A stretch of DNA of 64,000 bases, taken from positions 59,667,201-59,731,200 of the forward strand of contig OZ038422.1 in assembly GCA_964036155.1 (NCBI GenBank), read 5' to 3'. Shown here one piece after another: positions 22,601-34,800 of the stretch. Made by a program: the position numbers and the translations under genes. Positions within the stretch are counted from its first letter, which is position 1. Every line of letters begins with the position of its first letter. This DNA is from Diploscapter coronatus. Its lineage: Eukaryota > Nematoda > Chromadorea > Rhabditida > Rhabditidae. The notes beneath the pieces were generated by a model. The model made no database searches. It saw only the letters and a program-made list of their open reading frames with translations, and was not told the origin of the DNA.

Positions 22601-25600
22601 GAGAATAATCGCGCTCGCACAACATGGCAAATTCGTGGATTCGAGGAGACATGCGATTTGAATTTTTCGGAACGGAACGCAAAAACTTCCTCGGCCGAGT
22701 GGGACGGGGGAGAAATGTTTGAAAATTTGACATCCTCGCTCGTTCACTTGTCTCCTGGGATGAATTTCATCGAAATTGTTTAACGGAATACGCCGAATTT
22801 GACCGACCACCCACGTGGTTAAAATTTGTCTCATTCGTCATTTTATTGCACCCACATTTTGCAGGATATTCAACTTTTTCTTGCTTTCTGGAGCAGGAAC
22901 TTTTTCCCACAAATATTAAAATTTTCAGAAGCATGAACTTTCTACACTGGAACTTTATCTTTTCCCGGAGCATTATTTGGGAATGGCTTTCTACAGCGAA
23001 GTCCAGCTTTTCGAGAGTTTTCTGAATCAGGAACTATTTTTTAACACATTTTTTCCTCCGGAACATGGATTGAATATTAAACAAGTGCCGGAACGAAATT
23101 GAATGATTAATGATTTTGTTGTTGGGATTAGGCATTTTCGCACGGACTTGCGAGCGCTTCCTTTCTCTCGATTCTATCGGAGAATGGGCCCTTTCCATTC
23201 TGCGCATAGGGCAGGGCAAGCAAGGGGATGTTCGAGCGCTCTGCGCTAGGGGGCTCGGCTCGGTGCATGTTCCAATTTTTGCTCGGAAAAGGTCCTAGAA
23301 GAGGCTGAATCGAACTCTCGGATAAGTAGACTCAATTTCATTCATTCACCTCGTTTTCTGTGTCGCTATTCATTCTTCTGCTAGTCTTATCGCGCCCCCT
23401 CTTCGCTTCCCCTCTTCTCTTCGGCTTCGCTCAGTCTTCAGTCTTTTCGAGCAACAGCTAGTCAGGCCTTTAGATGCATGTAGAGGCATTTTTCTCACCA
23501 GCAGCAGCAGCGGCAGCAAAGGATTTCTACGTTTTACATAATTCTGACCTCTCAGTGTGAGCTAAAGGCACTGCCATAATTCCCCTCTTTTCCTAATAAC
23601 ATACACAGCTCTCGCTGCAATGACTGACTAGAGCCTGAAATCACAAATCCCCCTTCCTTCAGCAAAAATGCAGTTTCTCGTCTTAATGCAATAAAATGTT
23701 TACCACTACTCAAACTGCAATCGAGTAAAGATGAGACGAGAGCTTATGAAAAAGAGGCGTGGTTTCGGGAAGAGACCTAAAGGGCTTAGGCTGCCACATC
23801 CTTGTACGAACTTTATTCCGGACTAACATTTTGGTATAATTTTTATCGAATTGCTGAACTCTTAGAGTTTACTCATCTATCTGGGTTTTGGTAAAAGAGT
23901 ACCGTTCGAAAAGGTAAACTATGAGCTGACACAAAACTACCTTGGTCATTTGAATGCTATTTCGAGTTTCCCGCAAAATAGACTCGAGCTGAAAATTAGA
24001 GGTAAAGTAGGACCTAAGGCATGTGCAGCTCGTGAAACGCGGCATATCCTGAATTTTGCCCGCTAATCATCCAGCAATCATTTTAAGCTCCTCGGGCGAG
24101 GCACTACTCGATTATCTTGTCACATTCGCATTCCGCTCCGAGCCAACTGTCATGGCGAAATCCCGACTTTTCCCCTCTGATCTTGCCTCGTCCATCAACT
24201 TTTAACAATTTATCCGCATTTTGCGCGTTCGATAATAGTCCAATCGGATAATTTGTGGCCTATTTTATCGTGTTGCAAGATCGAGTTTTTCAAAAATTTA
24301 CTGAAAATTCTAGGCTCTCTTTCCTAACCTGTTGTTGAAATGTTTCGATGCGAAGTCTAATTCGATAAGATACTTGATGTTTTCGGTTGATTTTCTATCG
24401 AAATTCGAAAATTGACCACATCTTCTATGATGATCTATTTTTACATTTGATTTAGCATTTCTCATAATGAAGTATAATACGATTAGAAATGTATGATTTT
24501 GACCGATTTTCTGTTGAAATTCAAAAAATTTACGGTATTTCCCAAGACACTCTATTTTCTCCTATGTTGTTGTTGCAATTTTTCTGTGAAACAGGTCGAA
24601 TTTCACCTCGGCTGTTCATCTCTCGCACCACCGCAGCTCATTCCTGGCATTTTTGCTCGATAATCTTTCTCTCGTTCTTCTGTGAGTGAGAATTAATTCG
24701 TTTTCACATGATACTTCCTGTTTAGCTGTCAAATTGGTGCATTTGTGCATTTATGCAGCGGGCCCCTTTCCTTCTCCCCTTTGTGAGTCTAATTTGATGT
24801 CGAGGCCTCGAAGTCTCGTGTCGATTCCCTCGATTCCCGTGTTCGTGCCATTATTTCTCCCTTTCTGCTTTCTAACGTCAAGCCCCCCTCTTTCAAATAG
24901 TCGTCCGAGTCAGAGTTAGCGACTTGATTACTCCCTGCAACAAATCTCGCGCTAATAATGTTCCTTTAGTGCGTGCAGTTTTATTCTTTCTAGGGTGCGC
25001 GAAGGAACTTTTAAGATGGCGAAATTAAGCGATTTTTCCAGGCTATAATGAATTTTTAGAAATTTTATCTGTGAAGGAACTTCACTTCTTCACTTGTTTG
25101 CAGAAAACATTTACCTATTTTATTATGACTCTGTGCTTTGTTTATAGTTTAGGTCTTTGCAAAATTCGCCCAATTTTAGGAATAGGAGAATTTTTTATCC
25201 ATCATTCAATCTCTCGAATTTTTTCACCTCTTTCGGATATTCATTATTCTCCTGTTCTTCTTTGCAAACACAGACATTGAAATCCTATCTGCAATCCCGC
25301 GTGTTCCGTGTTCCAATTTTTTCATTTAATCTCAATTTCACAAATTGATTTTGCGGACGTGAAATCTGATTAGTTATCAGTCAATTTAAACAACACCTAA
25401 CATGTGTTTATGCTTAGAAGTGAAAAGTGACGTTCTATTCGCCTTTTATAGCCTTATCATTAAACTTATAGATTCCTTAAGCTATCAACTCTTTTGATCA
25501 GATCAAAATACTATTTTCGCTGGGTAAATAGAAATTGTTCAATTTACTCATATCTAACATAGGCGAAAGCGTCAATGTCTTATGGATTATTAATGCTCGT

Positions 25601-25933
25601 GAATATAGAGAAATCTGGGGTTATTTTTTCTGAACCTGAATCTGAATCTGAAGCGAATAGGTTTGTCTCCTAGCGAATATGAACACGGATTTATTGTCAG
25701 AGTGTTCGATAATTGAGTAAATTTAAAATACGAGAATTTTATTGCGTAAAATTTTCTAGTTGACGTAAAAATCATTGAAACATCGTTAGTTCAGCCGTAA
25801 ATAATGCGTCGATAATTTTTTGTACGTTTTGTTTATTTTTAAGAATTTTATGGATCAATTTTGCAGATTTCAAAAATCGGCTAGAGGAAAAATGAAGATA
25901 TCAAATTGTCGGATATAGTACCTTTCAAAGGCC
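19686..25933. other. Long intergenic region upstream of the serotonin receptor
   Basis: More than 6 kb with no exon I can support. There are scattered open frames of 60-120 codons on both strands (for example 21495..21836, 22466..22834 and 23110..23298) with no family resemblance. A 23-codon frame at about 23474, with a run of Ala codons in CAGCAGCAGCAGCGGCAGCA, might be chance. The region probably contains regulatory DNA and untranslated 5' exons of the receptor gene. Confidence 0.4.
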
Positions 25934-28900
25934 ATGTTCAATGAGAGCAGCGCGGGAGTGCTGGCCCTCGGACTGCAACAATCGCAACAGGGCATTTTCG
26001 AGGGAATCACTCATGATTTAGTTTTGGTGAGTAAAATTTGGAAAAATCAATAAGACCGATTAAATTTTAGAGAAAAAAATGAAAATTCGTAGAAAAGCTT
26101 GATGGGATTTTGAAATTTCTTTAATGTATAGCTTTAGGAACACTTCAGAAGCTACAGTAAAAAATTTCAAGAAACTAAATATCGACTTTTCAGACGGTTT
26201 TACTGGCCTCAATTCTATCAGTGTTGACCATCGCCTGTGTGATTGGAAATGTGTTCGTCCTATTAGCTATCGTCATGGAACGCGATTTGCGGGGTCGACC
26301 CCAGTCCTATCTCATTTTCTCCCTCGCTTGTGCGGATCTTATTGTAAGTTTTTTTTCTAGTAAATTTGCTATAAACTACAATGTGGTTCTGAATTTCGAA
26401 GATTTTTGTGACTGAATTGAAAAACAAAACACTCGAACTTATTCAGTTTGTTTCTGACCAGATGACGAAATTGTGCAATTCGTGACGTAATCAAAATTTC
26501 ATCGAGCATTTTGCCTCTCCTAATCATAGAGCCATATTTGATTCTGGTCTGGGCGTGCGCGCGTGGAAAAACCACTTTATCAAATGGGAATTTTGGGCAA
26601 TCAACCATAAGATTTTGAAAGTTGAAATTGTTTCAATTTTTTGCTGATATTTTGGGATAGTTCCATAAAACATATAATTTGTCAAATTCTAAGCTTCGAA
26701 TAATTTTGTTGCTCATTTGTCGCTTCTCGAGTCTAAACTCGACAAAAAAGGATTCGCTTTTCTGGATAATTGGGTCAACGGTGCTTCTCGGTGCGCGTTT
26801 TCTGTTCTGCAGGGAAAAGGCGAACTCAGAACTTAGGCTCGAGGCAGAGGTCTGAAAAGCACATCTCGCATTGCATCGTGCTGACGTGTATGATGCACAG
26901 AAAAAGTAGATTTACAAGATGAGAATCTGAAAAGGACTTCTTCTCCTATTCCCCTTGTCTAAATTCGACTTCAACTCAAAAGAGAGTCGAAGGCCCTAAG
27001 CCCGTCCTGGGAAAAATGGATTTCAGAAGAAGAGCTCAAAGAAAATCTACATCCCCTTACACAAATGAATTGGGAACATTTTCCATTTGCCTCGTTCCGA
27101 AAGAAAAGCTCAGAATAGTTCACAGATATTCGCTTCTGCAAATTTGCAGAAAACTCGGAAGAAAATGACGAGTTCTCAGCTGTGTTTTGTCGACGTTAAT
27201 TGATTCGAAAGGGAAAGGATAATTAGCATTGTTAAAAAGCAGAAACGAGAAGATTGCGAGCGGAAAAAAGCTTCCAGGTTTGACTACGTAAGAAAATAGA
27301 AGAGGAATGAGTCAGATGGAGGGAAATTTTGAAACATTTGGGGGAAATTGAAAGTCTAAAAATTTCGGATCAAAGGATATGAACTTTGAAGATTGCTCTG
27401 TGAAGAGTCCACGTTTCATAATTTATTTATCAAAAGAAAGGTAGATTTGGAAAAAAATCTTCAAAATCGACATAAAGATAGTAAATTAAAAGTAGATTTT
27501 TAAATTAGCATAAATTTCAGGTGGGTACGATTGTCATGCCGCTCGGTGCCTACAATACGATCACTGGTCAATGGAAATTAGGAGTTTTGCTCTGCGACAT
27601 CTGGATCTCCGTGGATGTGCTCGTCTGCACAGCCTCCATACTTCATCTCGTCGCGATTGCGCTTGATCGGTGAGATTTAAACATTTTAAGAAATCGCCCT
27701 CATCTTTCAAAATTATGAAGATCTCCTATCAGAAAATCTAGTATAGAAGAAGTGCAAAAAATTAATTTAGTTTATTTCATACTTTCTCTGAAATTTTTGA
27801 GCAGATAAGTTTTTCTTTGATATTTCGAAAGCTATTGGTTTAAAAAAGAAATAAAAACATTTACAAGATATCGATTTTCAATGTTTTCAGATACTGGTCA
27901 GTGACGGACATTTCGTACGTCCAGAACCGGACGCCTCGACGCATCGTTGGCATGCTCGTTGCGATTTGGACGACCTCTTTGCTGATCAGCTTGGCCCCGT
28001 TTGCTGGATGGAAGGACAAGAACTTCGTGGATCGAGTCAATAAACAATATACTTGTCTCATCAGCCAGGAAATTAGCTATCAGGTATTTTTTATTTTGCA
28101 AACTTGTTTAGAAATTAACAAATAGTATTTCTGTTTTTGGATATTCAAAAGAGACATTTCTTTGGAGTATGATAATTTTTCTTGAGAATTATGAGTTTTA
28201 GTAATTATGCCAATTTAGAAAAAATTTTGAAAAGGCTTGCGTGATTTTCTGCATTTCGAAGTCATTCATAATTTTTGAAGCCAGAAAATTTCTTCAACAA
28301 TGCATCTAAAATCACGCTGATTTCGTTTGCTGCAAGAATTTAGTGAACAAGACTCGGATCGCGAAAAATCCGCGCGAGTTTAAAAAATTCAATTTGTGCA
28401 ATTTGAGAAGAGTGAAAAGTCACAGGGGAATTTTAGCACATTTTTTGAATCAACGGAATTTTTGAATCTTGGAGAGTTCACTCAAATTTTCCTTTTAAAA
28501 AGGGGGCAAATTTTCATGAAGTTTCAAGATTTTTGATTACGCAATGTTTATAATGAATTCCCGATGTTTTTTTCTCGTCTCTGTTATTTTGTGTCTTAAT
28601 TTCGTTTGGCAGGAAAGCGGAAAAGGAACATGGAAAATTTACCGGAAGCGGATTAATTATTCGACGAAACAGTCGGTCGGCGAGAGTTTTTGAATGAGTG
28701 GGGAGATTTCAATGGAATACAAGGGAACCGAGCAGAATCGAAAGGGAATTGAGACGACGAGGGAGAAAGATTAAATTAGGCAAGGAGCCCTTGCTGAGAG
28801 TTGGAGAGTTGCTCGCTGCACAAAGTGAAATCGAGTTTAGGGGATGGAAGGGACATCGCTGCAAAAATTCAGAAACCTTAGGGGAATTTAGAAATTTGAG

Positions 28901-30543
28901 TTGGCGGAGAAAAAAATGAAAATTGATTAAAAACAAATAGTTTCTTTTCAAAATGATAAATACACTAAATTTGATCTGTTCTTGAGTAAAGATATATAAC
29001 AACTCTTTTTAGGTGTTTTCAACTGCGACAGCCTTCTATATTCCGTTGATAGCGATTATATGTGTTTACTGGAAAATCATGAGGGCTGCTAAGAAAAGGT
29101 AAATTTTTACTGTTGATGTTTAGGAAATCCTAAGTTTTGAGTTAACTTTTTCTTGTCGATCTGGAAGAAAATTAATTTTATATTTAGATTTTCTGTATGT
29201 TTCAATATTTAAAAAAAAAAAAAAATTTCAGGTTCAAGAGAGAAAGGGACAGAAGAACAGTAGTCAGATCAGCCCCAGAGAAGCAAATAGTTCTTCACAA
29301 TAACTCTGAACCTCTAATCAAGGCGAAAAAGGTGATTCGTTGTATTTTTTTCCAACAAATTTGAAGATTTTAGCTATTCATAAATGCAACATTATCTGAT
29401 GAAAAACTGACGAAGTCTGCCGTCTCTTTCAATTCCAACTCGAATGGAAAAGTGAAGAATGTTTCAGATGTAAGAATTTTATTACTTTCTAAAAAAACCC
29501 AACTTTATGGTACAAATATTTTGAAAAGATTATGAAATGTCTTTTCATACTTTTTCTTCGAAAATCGCTTTCCTGATCCAGAATATTTCTTTCAAATGCA
29601 CTTTTACAATCCAAAATTGCTCGTTTTTCATTCGAAAATTTCAGTTTTTAGTGCCGAATATTTATCTGGAAATTATTTTTACAAGTTCAAAATTTATATT
29701 CGGAAAAACTGAAGGATCAAATTTTCAGATCCAAAACGGCTCTCGATTCGAGTCGACCTCGACAACGCAGTCGGAAGAAGACAAAACGACGCAGGCAATC
29801 GAGACGATCGAACGAACGCGGGACGGCGAGCCGCACGGCCTGGGGGGCGGGGAGCTGAGGAAGAGCAAGAAGAGGAAGAAGCGGAAGCACGAAACCACCA
29901 TTGAAACCAAGCGGGAAAAGAAGGCCTGGAGGACTTTGGCTATTATTACAGGTGGGAAAAGTTGACTCAAATCTACTTTTCGGAAAAAAATTGAAATAAC
30001 AACTATGAATAGCAGTTTGTTCATTCAAGCAAACAAGGAGTAGTCAATTCAAAATTAGAGGTTTCCTGAAAAGTGGATTTGTCGGAAGTTCATATAGCTT
30101 TCTGTACCCCAATACTATTCAATTTGAAAACTCGAAGAACTTTCCGAAATCTTCTTAGAACGTTCATCGCTTTTACCAACACTATTTCATTGAAATCGTG
30201 AAAAGTGGGGGAAAATCGATTTGATTTAATGTTTTCAGGAACCTTCATAGCTTGCTGGACGCCGTTCTTCTTGATTTCTCTGTACAGGCCGATATGCCGG
30301 TGTCAAATACTACCTGCACTAGAATTAATCACGACTTGGCTCGGTAAATTTTAACTTTTGAAAGAAAAATCGGAGAAATTGAATTTCAGGCTATCTCAAC
30401 TCAGTACTTAACTTCATTATTTATACGGTACGAAAAAATCTTTAAGTTGAAAAAATAAAAGAAAAATTCAGGTATTCTCCCCGGATTTCCGAGCAGCGTT
30501 CAAGAAAATCGCTAAAAGGATATGTCTGGTGACGGAGTTCTAA
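25934..30543 (+). CDS. Biogenic-amine GPCR, 5-HT1-like serotonin receptor
   Basis: Exons 25934..26026, 26194..26343, 27521..27669, 27891..28083, 29013..29098, 29232..29331, 29374..29469, 29729..29951, 30239..30343, 30390..30427 and 30472..30543 give 434 residues. The N-terminus starts MFNESS, an N-glycosylation site. Class A landmarks are present: N50 (1.50), D79 (2.50), C106 with C186 in loop 2, D113 (3.32, amine anchor), DRY at 130-132, W157, S198/T199/A202 in TM5 as in human 5-HT1A, P206, and CWTPFF at 369-374. Loop 2, FAGWKDKNFVDRVNKQYTCLISQE, resembles insect and nematode 5-HT1 receptors. Loop 3 is long and basic. The NPxxY of TM7 reads NFIIY (406-410), with Pro replaced by Phe. The 5-HT1 group normally couples to Gi/o. 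Octopamine or tyramine specificity is not excluded. AATAAA at 30743. Confidence 0.88.
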
Positions 30544-31804
30544 AATCACCTCAATTTTAAAATAATAATTTAATTTGTTGAGTATTATATAATCCTTAGT
30601 AACTAGAACTTTCCCCGCTTTTGCTATAGAAAATACTCTAATTCCATTGTCGATAATCTAATAGTAGGTCAATAACTTGGCGTGTCTATTTCAGACGGGT
30701 TTATCTTTGCATTCCGCTATAATCAAATCACCTGATAAGGAAAATAAATTTAACATGTATCAAAGTTTTTATTAATCGAATTTTGAATGCCAGACTGTCG
30801 TGATCAGTTGAGGATATTTCAAGTGCATTTTTCGTTGTCTTCGTGATTCGTGATCTTTCAGATTTCCAAAAAAATCTATTTAAAAGTGGCAGGACCGATG
30901 GGTTTGACACTACAATATACTGGACTACTACAAAATCTACAGTAAGAAAATTTAATCTTTTGAAAAATCGACCATAACAAATTTTGAAGACTTTTCCCGT
31001 ATTTTCGAAGATTAGGAAAAGTCCTCTCTGGGATTTAAATGTCTACAATAATCTTTGTTTCTTCTGAAAAGTTCACGCTAGATGAAATTTCGTAATCTTT
31101 CTGATAAGGTGCATTATACAATTATTGCAAAATGATTTGAATGTCCAAATGCGCCTGCCTGACTCTGGCCGTGATGGGTGACGGTCATAATGCATCGACA
31201 AAAAGCAGCTCTCTAGGTTAAGCAAACATTTGCTTAGCTGCTAGCGTTCCTGACCACAGAGGAGGCGTCCGGCCCTCACTCTTATCTGTGCCATACTCAA
31301 ATTTCTATCCTTTTTTGGATGCGTTCTATCCTGATTTGGGATATTTTTGAATAGCCATTAAAGAATTTCTCATACTCATTCTTTCCATTTTTCACGGTTT
31401 CTCTCCAACATTTGGAAATCTGTCGAATATCTGTGATTTCGAAAAATCATGCTGAAATCTATATTTTATTGATGATTTTCAATATCATCTATTCTCGATT
31501 ATCCACATTTTCTGCTCCGCCCATTTTTGTCCATTTTTCCTCACATTTTGTGCATTTTATCGTCCTCTTCAGGACGAGTGGGCGTGTCCTCCTGAACGAA
31601 GGTTGCTCTTTCCCAGTTCCTTCCCACTGCGCGAGAAGAGAGGATTTCTCTTTTTCTCTCTCTTCTCTTTTCCCTATTTTGCCTTTTGGCATGTTATGCT
31701 CTCATTAAGGTTGTCCTCCGGATTCGGGAGAACAATTGATTTTTTTATCTTTATTTTTTCAAATATTCTAGTTTTAAGACCGACGACAAATACCAGCCTG
31801 AAAG
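30544..31804. other. Receptor 3' flank and upstream region of the astacin-like gene
   Basis: AATAAA at 30743 probably ends the receptor transcript. A GC-richer island at 31145-31285 contains a nested palindrome (AGCAGCT..TAAGCAAACATTTGCTTAGCTGCT, about 31204-31242). A CT-rich tract at 31600-31700 precedes the next gene. No coding exon seen. Confidence 0.4.
30743..30748 (+). terminator. Polyadenylation signal of the serotonin receptor gene
   Basis: AATAAA 200 bases after the stop codon. Confidence 0.5.
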
Positions 31805-34800
31805 ATGTCGTCTCTGCGTCTCTTCCCGTTTTTCTTATTGGTATGCCAATTTTTATCCCCTAGAGAAATGTGCTAATTTAAAGATTTTTCGTTGATTTTT
31901 GAAAATTACATTTTCAGATCCTGCAAGTTTCCGGCAATGTGATCAACTACGTTTTCCACGATGCCAACGGTACGAGTTTTCTAATTTATTCCTGTCACTT
32001 GCACTAAACTTGAATGTGAGGATGTCAAAACAAAGCAAAACAATCGTCCCTTCTATACTTTTTGAAGGGGATATTTCTTCTTGATCCTACCCTTTTGAAT
32101 TGTCGTAAGATCTAACGCCTTTGTGCAATTCTTCTCTCCCGTACAGATACTCGCATCTCACGTAAAATGACCTTTGCATTCCAAATACACACATTTGTGT
32201 CCAGTCATCACTCAAAACATTCAAGATAAATGCCGCAGAAATTTTCTCGAAGAAAGCAACCACTTTGCAAAATCGATACTTTCCAAAATTTTATTACCTG
32301 CAACACAAAATAACTGCAATTTGTGAACCAAAATGGACTCTTCAAGTTTTGGACAGGGCTATTTCCCCAGGGATATTCGCCAAGAACGAGCCGAACTTAT
32401 CTCGAATTCTTGTTTTCTCTCAACTTTAGCTATATTTCTCTGGCTCCTTACCCCCAGGCTCGTTTCTAATCCTAAAAGGCTCATTATATGTCAAACGAGG
32501 TCCAAGTCAGTCTGTCAAAGCGTAGTGACATGTCTCAATTCGCAATTCGAGTGCAGCGTAATGCGCAAAACGCAGATATATGCAACAATTTGTGGAGAAG
32601 CATTACGATTTTATCACTCCTACAAGAAATATTGGATTTTTATTTTAAAACTTCCGAAAAAATAGAATTTTTCCCATTTCTACAGAAAAATATAGTGCAT
32701 TTTGGAAAATCGGCTAGAAAAATACCGGTTTTTGTAGAGTTTATAAAAAGCTATTTTCACAAATTTGATGAACAAAGAAACGAAGTTGAAGATAAATCGA
32801 ATTTTCAGGAGACTCGGTTAACGACTGTGTCGAAAAAGCGATGGAGATCTTGATGGAGGAGACCTGTCTCTTTTTCCGCTCTTCGAGCCCAGAGGAGACT
32901 GCGTCCGTCACTTTTATCGAATCGGGGTAAAATTTTTAGTTAAGAAAATAATGTTAAATTTCACGATTTTCACAAAGTTTAAGTGAAATCTAAGGTTTTT
33001 TTTTCTTTAATTCTGATAAATTGAGTACTTTTGTGGACAATTATAATGAAATCTTATCAAGTTTGTGATTTCTTTTCAACATTTCTAAAAGGATGTTGAT
33101 TTTTCAAAAATCCTGGCCGGAAAATGAGCAAAATTAGAAAATTGAAGATTGAACGTATCGTGTTTCAAGCACGGTCTCAGATCTCAGCCCAAGCACTTAT
33201 AAGTAGACGACAGATGGGGGAGCACAGCCTAACAAGGCCCATAGGCGAAACCAAGAAAACTCCCTTCTGTCTTGGTTTTCCCACAATGCTTACAATGAGC
33301 AAAAACTAACATCGGAAAAGAATTGGATAATTATTATATTTTTTTTTGCTTTTCAGGCATTGTGGCTGGCAGGAGCAGAACAGGACCGTCCATTTGGGCA
33401 ACGACTGCATTTCGGTGAGTTTTTGATAGATTTTAGCAAAATTGAATAAGATTTTGAAAAAAAAAATGCTAAAAGTTAAAACATACTCGAATCGGAATGC
33501 TAAATTTTAGCGTTACTTGCTTTACTAATATACACCATTTTGCCCCCTTAATCAGCAAATGTATACGGTAATCCAGTGTTCGTCTAGCAAGAGGCGTCTT
33601 ATCTTGTTATACTAGAAGATAATCTGCGGCTATTTGAGAAGGCAAGTAGGGCTTGTAGAGCTGACTGACGAGTAGTTCATCTCATCTAATGGCCTGCTCA
33701 AGACAGGTTGCGCAGTTGGTCTAATACGGGGGTTTATCCGTAATGCCTCTCTTCCTCTTGGCATATCCCTTTTATATATACCCTAGTAAAAAGACGAGAC
33801 CCATCCACTCTTTGCCCTTCAAACAACACATTCCCCCCTAATAATTGTTTTCCTTGTTTTATAATTGTTGCAATTAGTCTATTGATTACTGTAAATTAGA
33901 CTAGAATGTCTATAGAGGTGCCTGTATTAAATCCGAAATATTCCAACTTTTCACTTGTTCTAACTACGCACAGGTACAGATTTCCCGTGCCTACATACCT
34001 GTACCTTACCTGTGGGCGTCTTTGAATATAATATATCCGGTGCAAAACAAGGCATTTTTACTTGATAGCTTTGACCCGACTGAGTTTACCTAACCTAGAC
34101 GCAGAAGCAAAGGCGAGCTAATAAAGTGTTTGCCTGAAGAGGAAGACTAACGCAAAGGCAAGAAAGACAAGAAAGGGAAGAAAAAAAAAATGAGAAGAAT
34201 TGAAAAATTCGAATACTCGTTTTAGGAAGACGTCTGTTTCGAATTGATCGGCCGAGTTTTGAACGCAAATCAGCCACGTCCCCACATTTCCAGACACATC
34301 AATCTCCACTACAACTGTACAGGTGGGAATGTAAAAATGTAGTTTTAACTTTAAATATAAGTTCACAAAATCGTATCGTGAATTTCGGATTATTTCCATG
34401 AAGTCTCGAATAATTATGGTGGGGAATTGATACAAATTTCTAACTTGTATTTCAAAAATGCTATTCTAATTTTTCGGGATTGTTTTCTGAGATCCGAGTA
34501 ATAATTATTAGGGGGATAAACTAAATCCTGCGCTCTCATAAAGAGCGCACTTCCGGCCCGCCATTATTAGCCCCACATGAAACATGCAGACATCTCGATT
34601 ATTCATTTCTTCTGGCCTATTCCCGGAGAAAACGCATCAATAATTTCTGGGTTCAGATTTTGAATTTTCGACCAGATTGGTAGCGATTACAGTGGCCATC
34701 AATCAAAAACCTGTCAGGCTTATTCCGATCATAAAAAGCCGGCTTTCCACTTTCTCTAAGAACTGCCATCTTGGTGTATCTAAAGATATTTTGCACGGTT

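Noticed and set aside
33700..33740. tRNA-like segment GTTGCGCAGTTGGTCTAATAC
   Set aside because: Resembles a D-arm, but no anticodon arm or B-box follows. It lies within an intron of the astacin-like gene.
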